A DNA stretch of 64,000 bases, from positions 3,618,118 to 3,682,117 of the forward strand of contig JABACO010000017.1 in the NCBI GenBank assembly GCA_013339895.1. The letters are read 5' to 3'. Below the pieces are notes generated by a model. It was not told where the DNA came from. It saw only the letters and a program-made list of their open reading frames with translations, and did no database searches. The stretch is from Ephydatia muelleri (Eukaryota; Porifera; Demospongiae; Spongillida; Spongillidae). The translations under genes were made by a program, and so were the position numbers. The first letter of the stretch is position 1. Every line of letters starts with the position of its first letter. Shown here one piece after another: positions 34,500-47,119 of this stretch.

Positions 34500-34510
34500 T
34501 ACAAAGCAGT

Positions 34511-35676
34511 CCTCTATCTCCTAACCTATTTGTTTCAGTATTTGCATGTTGCTTACTCAGATATATTGTGTATGATTTTGTTGTTATATGACAACAACAT
34601 CTGAAGTAAAAATAAGCACAAAATCACATATCGTACTAGTACGTTACTCAACTTACTACAGCAACATGGGATTGTGAGTAAACGTTTACATTAATTAGGT
34701 ATATTGCATCACCTTAATGATGCAATATGAATTATACAGGTGGGACCTTCCACCCCCGCGTAACAAAAACGATCACATACATGTCATACTTGTATGTTAC
34801 TCAACTTACTATACCAACATGGAGTGTGGGCCTAATTATACATTAATTAGGTATATTGCATCACCGTAATGATGCAATACGAATAACAAGAGGGCGCTAG
34901 GAGCTAGGCCTAGCTATATAGGGTGGGACCATCTTGAGGCGACACATTTATTGTATATCGATCATATAGTGCTATCAGTTTGGGTAGCAGTTAGTGCTGG
35001 TTCAGATCAACAAGCAATACGCAGCACGGAGAGCAAAACAAAGATTGCAAGTTTCTGGGACGCCGGATTGAGTACAGTAATACAATGAATGTGTTCTAAT
35101 GTGTTCTAGTATAGGACACGGAGCGATCAATTGGTCTTAGTAAAACCTTCCATTGCGTTATAAATGTCTCGAATGGATAGCTGCTATCCACATGGCTTCA
35201 CTCTTTGATCTGGCACGGTTTGTCATCCTGCTATTTCGTTAACAACTGTTATGAGAAAAGAGTTCTCCTTGCATGACCACTGTAATTTAATAGACTGTAT
35301 GACATGCATTTTCTGACCTTTCTGATTTAATCTTGAAGTCTTTATCTGTCAGAACAGCTTGAATTGCTTTACTAAACAATAATAGTTTAATTGCGGGTTG
35401 AATGAGCTGCCATGGCGATTGATTGGGTAGAAATATCGATTTCTCAGAGTTAAACTTCGCCAACGTCGGCGGTGTTAATTATATGGTTCTAATTACTTTC
35501 GTACCTTTGCATGAGATTGCTTCGCTCCTCCAGCTAGGTAGGCAGCACGATGCATTAGCCACAACAGGTTATTAATATGCACATATTATTTTATTTAGCG
35601 CTCACTTGTCAGATTTTCGGATGTTAACAGTGTACGGCTGGTGGAGTCTGCGCGTACGTAGCAACGACGAAAGAGT
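34511..35676. other. Intergenic upstream of MFS gene 1, with a two-copy tandem repeat
   Basis: Two tandem copies of about 120-140 bases (34633-34754 and 34786-34925) share GTTACTCAACTTACTA, CATTAATTAGGTATATTGCA and GGTGGGACC. Each contains a small inverted pair, ATTGCATCAC and TAATGATGCAAT. No gene is seen. The promoter of MFS gene 1 probably lies in its right part, but no clear TATA box decides this. Confidence 0.6.
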
Positions 35677-38600
35677 ATGGCAGTGAGCTTGAGGTCGCGT
35701 CGCGCTAGGCTGGGCGTCGACAGAAGGTTCGTGAAGATCTACATCGCAACTTTCATAGGATACGTAAGTCAATCGATTGGCCGTTGGATCAGATAAGTGA
35801 CCAGCGCGCCGTTCTTGGTCCTTTATGAGCGTCTATACCTGAGTTAACAATATCTCTAGGGAGGGACCAGTAGTGCGCATTCCGCGTCCCACTCAATTTA
35901 TTACCCCGTTTACACGACTCAATTTTTCCGTGCCAGCAGGATACGCTACGGCTCGGCACGGTACGGTTCGGTTAAAATTTGACGTGTAAACCCTGTCAAA
36001 ACCGTGCCGTACCGAGCCGGTTGCAATAACCGGGCTACCCGGCACGGCACGGCTCGATTGTGGTAGATCGGGATATGATAGCAATTGAGCATGCGTAGAA
36101 CTGGTTTCCATAGTATTAAAATGGTGGATTGGACGAAACAAACGACAAAACAAACGGTTGATAAAGATTTGGGGAGAGGAATCGATACAATTGCAACTGG
36201 AAAGCTGTAAAAAAAAATCAATTGGTGTACAACAAGATCGGTACTGAGGCCATTTGAGGTGTATTGGATGGCCATTGCCATAATATTGTGTATGTTACGA
36301 GAAAAACGAGAAAATATAATCGCTCTCCTTCTTTTGTGCATCTGGTGCCTCCTTTTCTCAATTGCACGGAACGTTGTAAACAAGGCATCCATTTTGATAT
36401 CTGGCAATGATTGTAGTTAATTACGGAATTGCTTTTAAAAAACCACATAGCCAAAAACGCGTATAAACGTTACTCGATAACTGTTCCGTACCGTGCCATG
36501 CTGAGCCGTTCCGTACCGCGCCATCGTCGTGTAAACGCGGTATATGTTACCTGTGGTATTGATAGACTGCCGCGGCGGTTAGTGGGGGGGGGGGGGAATG
36601 CATGAGGAATGTCCTGGAGGGCTGGACTGCCGCAGCGGAGAGGGGGACAGAAGAGCGATTGTTGGCTTGGACCGGAGGGCAAGAGAGTGATGCTGAGGCG
36701 TGGGACTGTTTGTAAATATTGTCTGGTGTGCATCAAGAAGCCTTACACTAAATCCTTTCAAAATCAGCAAAAGTTGTAGCAAACATGCTCTAATAAGACC
36801 GTTACAAGACCGTTACAAGTACCTAATAAGACCGTTACAAGTACCTAATAAGACCGTTACAAGTACCTAATAAGACCGTTACAAGTACCTAATAAGACCG
36901 TTACAAGTACCTAATAAGCATCACCATGGCCAGATGCTTGAGATGTCACTATGTCACTGCGCGTTTTTAATGCGGAAAAAAAACAACTCCTCGCATGCAC
37001 TTCATTTGTAGCATGCAGTAGTATAACCCAGAGGTATTACAAGCTTAGTCGCATAGATTCTGGTATGAGCTCGATCCCACTGTGGTGTTAGTAAACGCCT
37101 CAATCGCTCTAGGATGTGTCTATAACTGATAGACATAATTATGTCCTCGTTGCCATTCCTCTCTCCTGCCTGCTTAAGTTGAGGTCGCCAGTGTGGGGGG
37201 TTCTGTTTCACAAGAATATTTTACATGTTTTGTAACTCTGCTCCTTCAATGCTTTCTACAACACTATCATATTTTTTCAGTTCAACAGTGCAACTCCATT
37301 TTGCAATTCTGTGCAATTGCATCCTAATGAGCAGATTGACCAGCAACTTTAGGGACTGGTCACCCTTCTGCTCAAATCCATTGTTCATGAAGGCTATGAT
37401 ATTGTCATACACTTTATTAAATATTTTTTCTTAATCCTCTGTTAATTAATAGTTTAAATAATAAGATAATAAATTGATGTGTACGTGTACTGTGTATTTG
37501 TACCATCTGACTGTCGAGTTATATACAAAAATGGTATTTAGAATTTGTGCTATTATGTCACTTCTGTTGTGCAGTTACTGACAACGTATTGCGCTGTACT
37601 CTCAAACATCTCGCCTGATGTAATAGCAGCATTTGTGAATGTGACTCTAGTCTACATTAGCGGAGAAATCATTCTTCACGATTACTGTACCTTCCCGTCT
37701 TTCCCTCCCCCACCCTCTTTCCCTCTCCCACCCTCTTTCCCTCACCCACCCTCTTCCCCTCTCCCACCGTCTTCCCCCTTCCCACCCTCTTCCCCTTTCC
37801 CACCCTCTTCCCCTCTCCCACCCTCTTCCCCTCCCCACCCCACACCCTCGTACACATAGATGTCCAATGGATACAGTGTGACTATGGTGTACCCATTTCT
37901 GTCGGCCACCACAAAGTTTTTCCTGCCAGATACGGACACAGCTTCCATCAGTGAGTTACTGGTGCGCAGTCACGACATGGTATTGACGCAAATCTGTGTG
38001 CATGTGCTATCAATGTCCGTTTGGACCAGTGGAAATGCTTGCATTACAGTTGAGGATTTTGTTAATCAATCATTATTTTCGATGGATTTTTGTGGGAAAT
38101 AGACCGCGTATGGTCCAAGTCCCTGAAAGTTCTCCACCCCCCAAAGTATTGTCCACACCCTATGCCTGAGTTGCATGACAGTACTTATACTAGTACTGAC
38201 CCTATGTCCAAAACATCTCCACACCTCTCCTGCACGCTACATTGGTCAGCAGAGCATTGCAGCTCTGTGCAGTCCTGTGGGCTCTTAGGACTGGGCACCC
38301 AGCTCTTTGCATAGCGATGCACACACATGGGATGAGCTGAACAATGACTCTATGCTAAGTGACACACAATGGTGTGTACACTAATGGATGAACTGTTACA
38401 TAACTGTGAGCTGGACAGCTATGGGTTATAAGGTTCATCCCTCACCATACATCTCTCACATTATGTGTGTGTGCTTTGTAATGAAAAACAAAAACAAAAA
38501 CAAAAACAAAAACATGCAGAGTGATGGCATTGAAAATGTTGAGTGTGTAGGCTATGCTGGAAGTGACAGGTTGCAAGAACAGCTCTTCGTATCTTACAGC

Positions 38601-39351
38601 TTGCATGTATAGGTGTGGATCTACATGTGTCTCCTTACATTGATTGTAACCCTTTTCTACTTTTTTTCTTCACATTCCCCTTGTCATACATAAGTCATTA
38701 CCTTTTTTTTTCCTTCCGAATTCTTCAGATACATATGCTGGATTTATTGTTGCTGCGTTCTTTGCAGGCAGAATATTGGGAAGGTTAGGCAATGTGATGG
38801 ATCGATTCATGTAGTGCTAGTGAACTATGCGCACACAATCTACGTGATGTTGAAATTGTTGGCATGTACATGTCCTAGTTGTTGCTGATACAAAATCGTA
38901 TAGTTTTGTTTCACACGTGTTGCGAAGTGAAGACTAATGCCAAGAGTAGATGTGAATGACCTCCACACATGCATGCATGAGACGAGGCACGATTGACAGC
39001 GCTATACAGTGCCAGGTATGGATAAACCTACATGTGCATGTACTGAACAGAGTTTTGAGGTCTTTTACTAGCACATACAGAGATACACATTCATATTCGG
39101 TGTGCATTGGACAGAGCTACACATGTATAATATGTTTGTGTTTGAATTAACGCACGCCACCCAATGCCAGCTACATTTGGGGAGCACTGGCTGACCACTT
39201 TGGACGCAAGCCGGTCATCGCTGTGAGCATATCACTCATGGCGGCCTGCACGCTGGCCCTAGCCTTCAGTGTCAACTATGAAATGGTGGTGGTGTTCCGG
39301 GCCCTGCTGGGACTAAGCAATGGTGAGCCCCAAATGGTGGTCCTTTTTGTG

Positions 39352-39432
<81 letters not shown>

Positions 39433-42400
39433 GCGTGCGTGTGTGTGTTGTGTGTACTTTCTTGAGATTTAGATTTGCGTGTGTAAATTACAATACATTA
39501 CCGTTGATGACCGTGGAGATGGTTTGTATGCTACATTACCAAGGTACATGTATCTGGTTGCTTGCTTGTACTGTTTGCTGCATAGTTCATAATGTTTTTG
39601 TAGTTTAATATATATTTTGTTGAGATTGCAAGCAACAGGTAAGTAACAGTGACATGACCATGTATAGTGTACAGCTGTTATGTGTTAAATGAGATCCTAC
39701 ATGAGTGTTGATCAATTGGAGGAATGTAAATTGTTGTTTAATATATAAATCAAGTTATTTTGTTCAGTTGTTTTGGCACTGGATGTTGTTTATTATCAAT
39801 TGTGCATTTTTGTGAGGAGTTTTTAACAGTGGCCATTCTGAACATGACTGCAATTAGTTGCCACAGGTTTTTTGAACACTGAATTTCTCTTCAGGTGTTC
39901 TGGTTGTAATCCGAGCAGTGATATCAGAGTCCTCGACTGATGCCAATCAGACATTTGGATTCTCCATGCTGACCTGCTCGTGGCTGTTGTCAGCAGTGGC
40001 TGGCCCGCTGTTATCTGGACTGACAGCCGACCCAATCACTCAATATAACCTTACCTTGTCAGGTGAGCACAGAATTTCAAGAGCTTGCTGACATTATTTA
40101 TGTCCCTGAATGTGTGGGTAAATATGCTTCATTTTTATTTAATTTATATTTACGTTCTGTACACACATGGTACACATTGAATTTGTTTTTTTTTTTCTTT
40201 CGATTTATCAGATGGAGCTGTGAAGTCTTTTTTAACTCGATTTCCGTACTCTCCGCCATATTTATTGAACTCGTTAGTGTGTGCTGTTGGTGCAGCGGCT
40301 ATGATTTTCCTGTTGCCGGAAACACTTGTGAAGTACGTGCGTTTGTGATGTCCACCTGTTAAAAAGATGGGCAGTGCAGGGAGGATTATGGGCAGTGCAG
40401 GGAGGAGTATGGGCAGTGCAGGGAGGAGTATGGGCAGTGCAGGGAGGAGTATGGGCAGTGCAGGGAGGAGTATGGGCAGTGCAGGGAGGAGTATGGGCAG
40501 TGCAGGGAGGAGTATGGGCAGTGCAGGGAGGAGTATGGGCAGTGCAGGGAGGAGTATGCTGTTATACGCAACTGCATGTATAACTCATCGCTCATTACAT
40601 GTTGTTTACATTATCCGATTTACCACTTACATATACAGTGTATATTTTGAAACCAGAGACCTACATACACTGTAGAGTAGTTTATGTAGCCTATGTTCAC
40701 TTGCACCGATCTTGAACTGTTCAATATGATTGGTGTCACCTCCCCAGACCAATCACAAATTTAACTGCCACCTTATCACTTTTTAATTCATGCATGGGTA
40801 AATGGATTATCCGGAAAAACATGGATAAATCTTTCAGTTACTAAAGGAATGTACATTTAATAAAAATGGTGAATAAAATTAGTGTATACCAGAAATCGAT
40901 GAACAAAAACGTGGTGAAGATAATGACAATACATTGGCCATTTCAATAAATGTAGCCAAATGAATCCTCAAAACAATAAAGTACGATTTGTTGCACCGTG
41001 TGTAAATAATGAGTTCAAAATCAAATATCAAGGATGAATACCTGTGCCTTTGTTCACCATAACTACATATAATACTGTAGTCACTACTCATCTGGAATAT
41101 TTTGGTCATGACTCAAATGACTTTAATGTTGCCTCACTTCCCTATTTATATCAGCTTGTTCACAAAAAGGCTATCCATCTAGCTACATGTAGTAAGGTGT
41201 ACACTTCTAAGCAATGTTGGGTGAAAATGTGGTTGGTGTTATGTAAGGGACCCACCTCTGCACAGTACATGGTAATCTAATATGAAGCTTATCAGATCCT
41301 CCCTTACTGTCATCCTCTTTATGTACATGTGTGCATGGGCATGTGTTTCCCAAGCTACATGTAGTGTACAGCGTTTTTTTAATCTCCTACAGAAAATCTA
41401 AGCAGAAGCAAGTTTTATCAATTGTTGACCCAGGATTACATTCACAAATGCAGGAGTTGACACCAGTGAATGGCGTCGATGAGTCCTCGATTGCTAATGG
41501 AGCGCCTAATGCCACAGACAATGTGCCTAGTCAAGAAGAACACTCAGTGAAGGATGAAGAAGATAGTGGTGACCAATCGCACTTAATGGCAGAGACAACA
41601 AACGGTCATCCGCATGCAAGCAACCATGTAAGCGTGTTAACTACAAACCTGTGAATTGTGCCTTTAATACATACTTGCACCATAGTTTCAATGGGATTCT
41701 GAAACATGTGTAACCAAGATGAAGTCTGTTGTCGCTCGGGCTGCAGCTGATGTGAGGCTGTGGCTGGCAGACATGAAGTCTCTTTTGTGGTAAGGGCCAT
41801 TGGCAGCTTTGGAAGTTTATAATGTGCGCACTGCTTGCAAATGGATTGTTCTTTCTGTAACCATGTCACACAAAGATGATTATAATAATATTACATTCTA
41901 TTATTATTATTTTTTCTTTTGAAAAGGAGTAGGACCGTGCTGATGATATTCTCAGCTCACTGTATTTTTGCCGTGTTTGATACAGGAAGTGATTCGCTGT
42001 TTGCATTGTGGTGTGCCACACCCCTCTCTCTAGGTAAGTAGCATGGGCGTGGTCTCTGCATACACATGACTGTATGTACAAAGGAATGTAATATCAAGTA
42101 CTTGAAATGCTCGATTTCTTTGTGCTGTTCGTAGGGGGCTTGGACTTCAAAGTGAATGAAATTGGGATAACAAGTACTGTGATTTCAGCAATCTCGTGCC
42201 CATTCAATCTCTTTTTGTACCCTCTGGTATGTTGTGTGTGCACATGTGTGTGCATGTGTGTGTGGAATTCTGTTAAAGTTGTTTGTGTGGAAGCTATGCA
42301 TAGCACGTTTGTTAGGAGTGCGAGTCATGTGAGCTTTGATTTTCCACTTTTTCACTGCAGTTGGCGAAGAGGTTCAGCTCACTTCATGCACATCAGCTCT

Positions 42401-44240
42401 TTGCCGTTGTCTTTCTGGTCCTCATTCTGCTGGCACCCAACATCCATTATTTGGCACTTATTGGACAGTAAGTTTCCATGAGTCGCTGCTGTGACACATG
42501 CAGCCTACTATGTATGTGTGTTTGTGTGTTGTGGCATGTCGTTTACTGTGGTATGTTACATGTACATGTGCTACATGTAATGTTGTACTTATGTATATGT
42601 TCATACAGTATGTGTGTATGCTTCTTTATATGTATGTGCATCTGTTTGTACAGTGTATATGCATGAAATTTGCATGTGTGTGCATGTGTGTATGTATCTG
42701 TGTGTGTATGCGCGTGTGTATGCGCATGTGTGTGTATTCGCCATCACTATCACATCTCACATACCCTCAGAACTGCTGCTGTGTGGGTGTTACTTATAGC
42801 GTGTCGTGTAGCTCTGGTCACCTCCACATGCACCTGCTTTGCGGCCCAATGCCTGTTCATCTGCAACTCTGTGTCCAACGAGAAGTTAGGAAGGATAAAT
42901 GGAATGGCCGTGTTTATTTCTGATATTTTCAGGTTAGTGTTTAAAAAAAAAAAAAGACATGTTGATTGCTTCTGTGTTTATACTGCACCTTTGGCTGTAC
43001 GATTGTGCGTGTGTGTAGCCTGGGGATCTATTAGTACACATTACATTGTTTATGTATTGTGCTATATACTGTAAGTCCCCTTGATGCTATGATGCCTGCA
43101 CTCTTTTACCTCATGGTGGGCTGTGAACCAAACCATAGCAAGCGATCATATGGGGAGAGAGGAGGAGGGGCAACAACAATGGGTTTATTTGTGATGCACA
43201 TGTCATTACTTTTTATCAATAGTTATGGACTGTAGTGCTCAATTATGTATGTGTATTATAATTGTTGTATTGTATCAGATACTGTATATTACCTTAAGGA
43301 GGGGGAGGGGGTGTGTTCGCAAATGAAGTCTAAGGTTTTTAGTTTGTTGTAAGCTGTTACATGTAAGTAATTATATCAAAACCCTCATAAATCAACATAT
43401 TCAAAGCCCTCTATTTTCAAAGTAATTCAAGATTTAGGTTAGAGATAATTAACTCTTTCACGGGCAACAGAGCAATATTGCGCCGCAGGTGCTATACTAA
43501 AGCCGCTCTGTTTATCTAAACAGTTAACACTTTTGTGGTGACAACAACACAAGTTGTTTGCAAACTAGGTTTTTCTGCAACCCAGAAACGCACTAGATGT
43601 GTACGGCAATAATTGGCTTCTCCCACGGAAGAGTTAAGTATAAGTAGCGCAAGATATTTCAAGTTACCAGGTTCAATAGTGAGTCCTTATTATGTAAGGT
43701 CATGATTAGTATTAAAGTTATTCAAATAGGAGGTGTCATTTGATAACCAAACACTTCTAATAAATCCATAATGAAATGAAGAACCACCATTTGATTAATG
43801 GCTTTGTTGACACAAATCACATTTAATAATGTTCCAAACTTTCAATCAGGTTACTCTGTAGTTTATAAATCCATTAGAAGTTGTCCTAAATTATGTCACA
43901 TTAATTAATTAGAAAGTATATTTACAGCTTTCAAAGGTAATCGAAATTTGTATTTGCCAAACTTACGCATTTTATTTCCACCAGTTCGTGATTTATTTCC
44001 TATTTAATACCTTTGAGTTCATTGGCGGATAATGCCACATTTGCCATTGTTCCTCCCTTACCAGATCCACATCACCTGCTCTCACTGGTGTCTTGTATGC
44101 TGCTTCACTCTCACAGCAGTCCATGTCCATCGGATTTCCAGTGAATTTTTACCTCACCTTTATCTTTTTTAGTGGAAGTGCACTAGCCATGGTTCTTATA
44201 ATGGCCTGTTCACCCAGCAACATCAATTACAAGAAGGCGT
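35677..44240 (+). CDS. MFS transporter 1, 12-TM, ZIFL/tetracycline-exporter-like, about 13 exons
   Basis: Exon 1 (35677-35763) ends RFVKIYIATFIGY before GTAAGT and joins 37860-37949 (MSNGYSVTMVYPFLSATTKF, TM1). Then come about 38727-38783 (YAGFIVAAFFAGRILGR, TM2), 39170-39322 (YIWGALADHFGRKPV, the MFS motif A loop), 39896-40061, 40213-40335 (TM6), 41392-41630 (acidic central cytoplasmic loop), 41688-41790, 41926-42033, 42135-42225, 42361-42469, 42769-42932 and 44065-44240 (TM12, stop after NINYKKA). The motif G-A-L-A-D-x-x-G-R-K is the family hallmark. It should be a plasma- or organelle-membrane proton-coupled exporter; the closest families I recall are plant ZINC INDUCED FACILITATOR-LIKE and bacterial Tet-type proteins, so the substrate is unknown. 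Introns hold a TIR element, minisatellites and a TTAA MITE. A paralogue with matching exons lies tail to tail at 51398-58260. Confidence 0.8.
35903..36541. mobile_element. Non-autonomous TIR element in intron 1 of MFS gene 1
   Basis: The ends ACCCCGTTTACACGAC and GTCGTGTAAACGCGGT are inverted repeats with one mismatch, bordered by TA on each side. Just inside each end are repeated CCGTGCC/CCGTACC/GAGCCG words in both orientations, as subterminal binding sites often appear. It has no transposase. The superfamily is not clear. Confidence 0.65.
36790..36918. repeat. 22-bp minisatellite, unit AAGTACCTAATAAGACCGTTAC
   Basis: Five to six near-perfect head-to-tail copies lie in intron 1 of MFS gene 1. 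Confidence 0.95.
37693..37846. repeat. 18-bp pyrimidine-rich minisatellite
   Basis: The unit CCCTCTTCCCCTCTCCCA is repeated about eight times with changes. The array ends directly before the acceptor of exon 2 of MFS gene 1, so it forms an outsized polypyrimidine tract. Confidence 0.9.
39354..39426. repeat. (GT)n microsatellite directly after an MFS exon
   Basis: More than 30 pure GT repeats start about 30 bases after the 5' splice site of the exon at 39170-39322. Confidence 0.95.
40370..40558. repeat. 21-bp minisatellite, unit GGGCAGTGCAGGGAGGAGTAT
   Basis: Nine almost identical copies stand in the intron after the TM6 exon of MFS gene 1. Their 21-base period keeps frames open, giving false repeat proteins. 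Confidence 0.95.
43449..43637. mobile_element. TTAA MITE, TIR TTAACTCTT(T/C)C
   Basis: It begins TTAACTCTTTCACGGGCAAC and ends CCCACGGAAGAGTTAA, giving about 16-bp inverted ends and TTAA at both borders, as in piggyBac-type elements. A related start, TTACTCTTTCGTGGGCAAC followed by GCGCAATATTGCGC, occurs at 59622. It lies in the last intron of MFS gene 1. Confidence 0.75.
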
Positions 44241-44346
44241 GATGGCTGTTGAGGGTTTTGTTTTCAACTCCTATGTTTTCAAATCTGACCATCTCATTTC
44301 TGGTTTTTTAAATGCCTTCTGTCATGATATTGTGCAATGTGTTATA
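44241..44346. other. 3' flank of MFS gene 1
   Basis: This short stretch follows the MFS 1 stop codon. It probably contains the 3' UTR; no clear AATAAA signal is seen. Confidence 0.4.
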
Positions 44347-44536
44347 TTAACTCTTTGAACACCAAGGACAACGGTGACATTTGGGTGCACTGCAAGGATA
44401 GGTTAGCAATCACCATAGGTGCAGCACTGAGTACTTCAGCAGGATAAGAACTGCATTGTGCAACTGTTTACAGTTTAATGCGATATGATGCCTGTACAGA
44501 GTACTAGGGATGCACATCTGGCATCCAAAGGGTTAA
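44347..44536. mobile_element. TTAA MITE, TIR TTAAC(T/C)CTTTG
   Basis: It begins TTAACTCTTTGAACACC and ends GGCATCCAAAGGGTTAA. Ends are inverted repeats and TTAA stands at both borders, the piggyBac-like pattern. No coding capacity. Confidence 0.75.
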
Positions 44537-44599
44537 TATTGGTGATGCATGCATGTAAATTTCTTTGCTAAATAACATAACTCACATATATAATTAGAC

Positions 44600-46440
44600 A
44601 CAAATGCATAAACCTGTATTAAGAATTTGTTAGACCATCATTGCTTGCCACACACCTGCTAGAAAGCATTGGAGTTATGTTGAGTTTGTCATAGAGTTCG
44701 GTGATAGCCTGGGACTTGGAACAGCGCAGCTGGGAAGCTAAGTCATGATAATGTAGCTTGGCATCTGATCCCCCAACATCCATGCTGCAAGGGGGAAGCA
44801 GATCCAACCTATAGGTCCTTCAGTGCACTTGGGGTCATTTGCAATGTGTTTTCTTTGTTCTGCTTTAGACCCAGCTGTCATACCAGACATAATATAGCAG
44901 TGAGCTGGATAGTGAGTTGAAGTGCAACTGGCTTGCCTAATGACTAATTTAGAATCAGAATGTCAGCTGGCCGCGTCCTGCTCTTCTCTGATCCCCAATC
45001 ACTTCCCATCTCTATTTGGTAGCCATCATACAGTCATGTTCAAGCTGACATGCAGGACTCCACAAAAACGTCTCTTAATGTAACCCCATCAGGACTATGT
45101 GTTTGCATGCCAGGGGTCGTGGAGTGATGGCCAAGGTGTTCCTGTGAATGGTTAAGACAATGCACACATGCTGATCCTTCGATGCCACAGCCACCATTTC
45201 AAAGTAACTTGAGGCTCATGGTATTGTGATCTTGGTGAGGGTATTACTGATAACCAAGCTGAAGCATGGGGTGATGATACAGACACTCTATCAGGAATGG
45301 AGGCTGAGTTATAATTTTTTGTCTTCAGCTTGAACACAAGAACCTTTGTGTCAGTTATGTCATCAGCTGAGATGGCATCAGATGGAGAAAGATAGGTATT
45401 ATAAAGCTGGGTTGAATGATTCATGGGTTTGTTTCTCAACACAACAAAGTGTGTACTATTTAGCAAGAGTGATCTCAGAATTTTTCAACCAGAAACAAAG
45501 AACTCCAGTGTACAACACATCGGGATCTGTTGACCTACAAGTGAGTTTGCTTCTTCTATGACACTGTGGCAGCTTTAGTAAACTGGTTCAGTTAGCTTGA
45601 TCCACACCTCCATCCCTGGTAGCAGAAGGTTTGAAGGCATACATTTGCCAATGCTTTTCAGAATGTACCACTGTCGACACAACAGCCAAGGCATAGCGAC
45701 AGGCTGCAGGGGAGGTCTACATCTTCGTTATTGTCACATCATGCCTCAGCTGCTTAGTCTCTTTGAGAGCATTGATACAGATGACCAGCACTTAAATGGA
45801 GATAACCTACTTCTGAGGGTCCAGCTACACACCATTATCAATTAAACTTTTGGACATTGCAGGCAAGGTGTTATGCATTTTAATATTTAAATTATACTGC
45901 TCGAAGTTCAGTACTGTAAAAGAGTATACCCTGGTGTTTCTGAACAGCACAGCTATTTGATCGTGCCATATAAAATTAGTAAAATTAATGGTTTTCGGCA
46001 TGCCAGTTGTACTTGGTGGTCAAATAATAATGAATTTTTTTAAAGTTATGCAAGTTGAAGTGATTAGATCAATAAAAATAATGGTATGCATGTGGTTTGA
46101 GAGTTGCATAATAAAATGGAGATTTGGGTGTGCTAACCACATGGGTATAATAATTGCAGTTTTTAGCTAATTAGAAACTAGTTTTTAGGTTAATTTCGGA
46201 GAGTCTTGATCTCCATCCTTCTCCATTTGACTCTACTGCCACAAATGCACATATTTGTAGCATGAAGGACAGCAAAAAGCATCCTTGCATGCACATAGCC
46301 CAGCACTTCACCAGGAGACTTGTGCCAAATTGCAGCTATCTTGTCAGCTAAATGACGCATAAATGTCTTTACCTCGTGACCCAGTGTCCCATCAGCTGTC
46401 ACAACAAATTGGCGTAAAAGATGCGCATGGACCATAAAAC
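44600..46440. other. Worn mobile-element debris
   Basis: Only fragments read through. The minus-strand piece at 46190-46435 reads VTADGTLGHEVKTFMRHLAD and ends CICGSRVKW, which resembles the extreme C-terminus of invertebrate reverse-transcriptase-type proteins (GxLGxE...RLAxxLA...CLRGSR). The minus-strand piece at 44619-44807 (LASQLRCSKSQAITELYDKL) I do not recognise. No intact gene is present. Confidence 0.4.
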
Positions 46441-46796
46441 AATTACATGTAGGGATAATTTTTTATGATAAGATGCAATCCATACATGCCCATCCACTAG
46501 TTAAACTACAACAGTCACAAAGCCTCATATTTAATTTCTATCATGAGAACGTTGCTCTCATTCTACAAATTTAATGCGATGTGTGGCTGTTGTTTTATGG
46601 TTTACTCTACATACACAGGAGAGAAGGGAGGTGATACAATATTATTGAGTGTGTACACAAACAAAATATTTCAATACTGTTACAGGATGTATGCAACGAA
46701 CGGCCTTGGTACAGGATTGTAAGATGCACTGTAGCAAGCAACAATGTTTTTGATCAAAATCGAAAAGCTAAAAAAATAAAAAAAAGGTTTGAAAGG

Positions 46797-46985
46797 CTTC
46801 GTATGATTCGAATTCTCCCTTGAATGAGAGAGTTGCAATGGTTTTAAGATTGCGCCAAACCAGAGTTCGTCATCAGCCTCGTAATATAAATATGCTGCGT
46901 CCATACTTATAGGCATACATTCACCAAAGACTGCGGTTGTGGGTCTTAACATTTGATTATAGTTTATAATTAAATTTACACATCG
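46797..46985. repeat. Interspersed repeat of about 190 bp, copy 1
   Basis: From CTTCGTATGATTCGAATTCT through GCAATGGTTTTAAGATTGCG and CGGTTGTGGGTCTT, it matches 50940-51185 in the same orientation. An A-rich run precedes both copies. It has no coding capacity; its class (SINE or MITE) is unclear. Confidence 0.8.
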
Positions 46986-47119
46986 GGGCTGAAGCCTTCG
47001 CGCGAACCGTTATCCGCACCGCTTGATCATGACAAGTGGTGGGACGAGGTCTACGTTATAGCGAGGCGGAAACGAGGCGCAGTTGTCGTGCCGACGCATA
47101 ACTATTGAAACCACATGGG

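Larger units (their letters stand above)
32255..34510 (-). mobile_element. Second Ty3/Gypsy fossil, 5'-truncated, minus strand
   Basis: Reading on the minus strand, the parts are the very end of the reverse transcriptase, RNase H (YSVIQCECLAIVWAMKQFRH, DHAPLQWL), the integrase zinc region (HDSQAAGHQGTHKTLERIRR, then CRECVTCQ), the integrase core (AIDILEVPV, HSDQGRNFES, YHPQGDGMVERFNR) and a tail, then a 3' LTR. Gag, protease, most of the polymerase and the 5' LTR are missing. It is broken with few disruptions and is of a different lineage from the fossil at 1.3-4.25 kb. Confidence 0.88.

Noticed and set aside
36790-36918. CRISPR-like regular repeat array
   Set aside because: Units are head-to-tail without unique spacers, in an animal gene intron; it is a minisatellite.
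40367-40675. Open frame repeating MGSAGRS
   Set aside because: It is read through a 21-bp intronic minisatellite whose period is a multiple of three.
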